From assembly GCA_964454445.1 (NCBI GenBank), contig CAYVTD010000073.1:1-7070 (forward strand): a stretch of 7,070 nt of DNA, written 5' to 3'. A program made the position numbers and the translations under genes. The stretch's first letter is position 1. Every line of letters begins with the position of its first letter. Positions 6,163 through 7,070 of the stretch are shown here, one piece after another. A model generated the notes under the pieces. It made no database searches. It saw only the letters and a program-made list of their open reading frames with translations, and had not been told where the DNA came from. This DNA comes from CAYVTD01 sp964454445. GTDB taxonomy: Bacteria > Bacteroidota > Ignavibacteria > Kapaibacteriales > UBA2268.

Positions 6163-7047
6163 ATGAAAAAATGGAAGGCAGAACTCCTATTAGCTGTGGT
6201 TACGCTTATTTGGGGTGGAACATTTCTCTTCACCAAGCAAGGCATTAACGATTGTCCACCTTCCCTTTATATAATGTTGAGGTTTATCATTGCATTGATA
6301 GTATCGACCATTTTTTTTTACAAGCGTTTCCTTAGTATTGACAAGCAAACAATAATTCAAGGTTTAGTATTAGGTCTTATATTCGGTGCCGGTTTCGTTT
6401 TGCAAACTTATGGTTTGAAATATACTGCTGTCTCCAAATCTGCCTTTATCACAGGTCTTACCATTCCTCTCACTCCGTTTGCATATTGGTTTATACAAAA
6501 AAAAGTAATAGGCACTTGGCCTAAAGTAGCCGTCGTTGTTGCTTCTTTTGGGATGTGGCTTTGCACAGGCACATCGATAGAAAGCTTCAATATAGGCGAT
6601 ATACTAACAGTGTTGTCAACCTTGTTCTGGGCTTTTTATATCACGTATATTGACAAATTCACAAATGGCAAATCAAGCTTTAGCCACACATCACAACTGG
6701 TTATAATGCAGTTCGTCGGCGCCTTGCCTGTTGCCGCCTTGTCTTTTATTTTTTTAGAATATGAAAACCTTTCTATCAATCTCAGCACGTCGCTTCTCGT
6801 ATCGCTTTCCTATAATAGCTTTCTCGCATCTTTCCTTGTTACATTTATCCACGTTTTTGCACAAAGATATACAACTCCTGTTAAAGCAGCATTAATTTTT
6901 TCACTCGAGCCTGTGTTTGCTTCCACTTTTGCCTATCTCGTTATTAACGAAACACTTACACTCCGCGAAATGTCTGGCGCTGCCGTTCTGCTAAGCGCCG
7001 TTTTAGTTTCTGAAATTGGAAAAATGATACAGAAATACAAAAAATAA
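6163..7047 (+). CDS. EamA/DMT-superfamily transporter (substrate unknown)
   Basis: Inner-membrane transporter of the drug/metabolite transporter superfamily with two EamA domains (about residues 5-136 and 145-286) and about ten membrane helices. Signatures seen are LIWGGTFLFTKQG (15-27) in helix 1, GLKYTAVSKSAFITG (84-98) in the first domain, and ALIFSLEPVFA (243-253) with INETLTLREMSGAA (261-274) near the end of the second. Charged residues at both ends (KKWK at the start, KYKK at the end) would face the cytoplasm. The length of 294 aa is normal. Members export or import amino acids, cofactors, nucleotide sugars or drugs, and the sequence does not reveal which. The ATG is supported by the purine-rich stretch upstream and by the position of helix 1. 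A 144-bp gap separates it from the hydrolase-like gene, and a hairpin with a possible promoter in that gap suggests a separate transcript. Family is firm; the role is open. Confidence 0.93.
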   Translation: MKKWKAELLLAVVTLIWGGTFLFTKQGINDCPPSLYIMLRFIIALIVSTIFFYKRFLSIDKQTIIQGLVLGLIFGAGFVLQTYGLKYTAVSKSAFITGLTIPLTPFAYWFIQKKVIGTWPKVAVVVASFGMWLCTGTSIESFNIGDILTVLSTLFWAFYITYIDKFTNGKSSFSHTSQLVIMQFVGALPVAALSFIFLEYENLSINLSTSLLVSLSYNSFLASFLVTFIHVFAQRYTTPVKAALIFSLEPVFASTFAYLVINETLTLREMSGAAVLLSAVLVSEIGKMIQKYKK

Positions 7048-7061
7048 TCTAAATATTTTTT
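7039..7061 (+). terminator. AT-only hairpin at the 3' end of the DMT gene
   Basis: AAAAAATA (7039-7046) can pair with TATTTTTT (7054-7061) across a 7-nt loop, overlapping the stop codon. The stem is perfect over 8 bp but has no G/C pair, so it would be a weak terminator at best and may be chance in AT-rich DNA. Confidence 0.22.
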
Positions 7062-7070
7062 ATACTTATT

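Overview
The window is about 35% GC by eye and looks like an ordinary chromosomal stretch from the Bacteroidota/Chlorobiota/Ignavibacteriota part of the bacterial tree. Three things suggest this. First, a Pit-type phosphate permease is fused to a PhoU-like tail, in the form I associate with Bacteroidota. Second, candidate promoters fit the Bacteroidota pattern (TTTG or TTG, about 19-22 nt, then TAnnTTTG) better than the sigma70 pattern. Third, most starts lack a Shine-Dalgarno sequence. This placement is inference; no rRNA or other marker gene is present.

Layout. Two genes lie on the minus strand: hemW (2478-3632), followed by a 762-residue phosphate permease with a PhoU-like tail (66-2354). 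A 235-bp divergent spacer (3633-3867) separates them from three plus-strand genes. These are a CaCA-family calcium/sodium antiporter (3868-4845), a secreted alpha/beta-hydrolase-like protein (4876-6018) whose catalytic Ser and His both appear to be missing, and an EamA/DMT-family transporter (6163-7047). The antiporter and the hydrolase-like gene are 30 bp apart and are probably co-transcribed. The DMT gene follows a 144-bp gap containing a hairpin and may have its own promoter. No spacer exceeds 300 bp. The 65 bp at the left edge hold no gene that can be supported.

How the genes fit together. Three of the five proteins are inner-membrane transporters (phosphate, cation, unknown metabolite), one handles heme, and one is exported and unassigned. 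I see no single pathway and no mobile element, CRISPR array, phage gene, tRNA or rRNA. The most interesting points are the apparently dead hydrolase with a cysteine-bearing C-terminal domain, a 13-A tract inside the spacer of the predicted antiporter promoter, and a perfect 15-bp palindrome just downstream of a consensus hemW promoter. No clearly new multi-gene system is visible.
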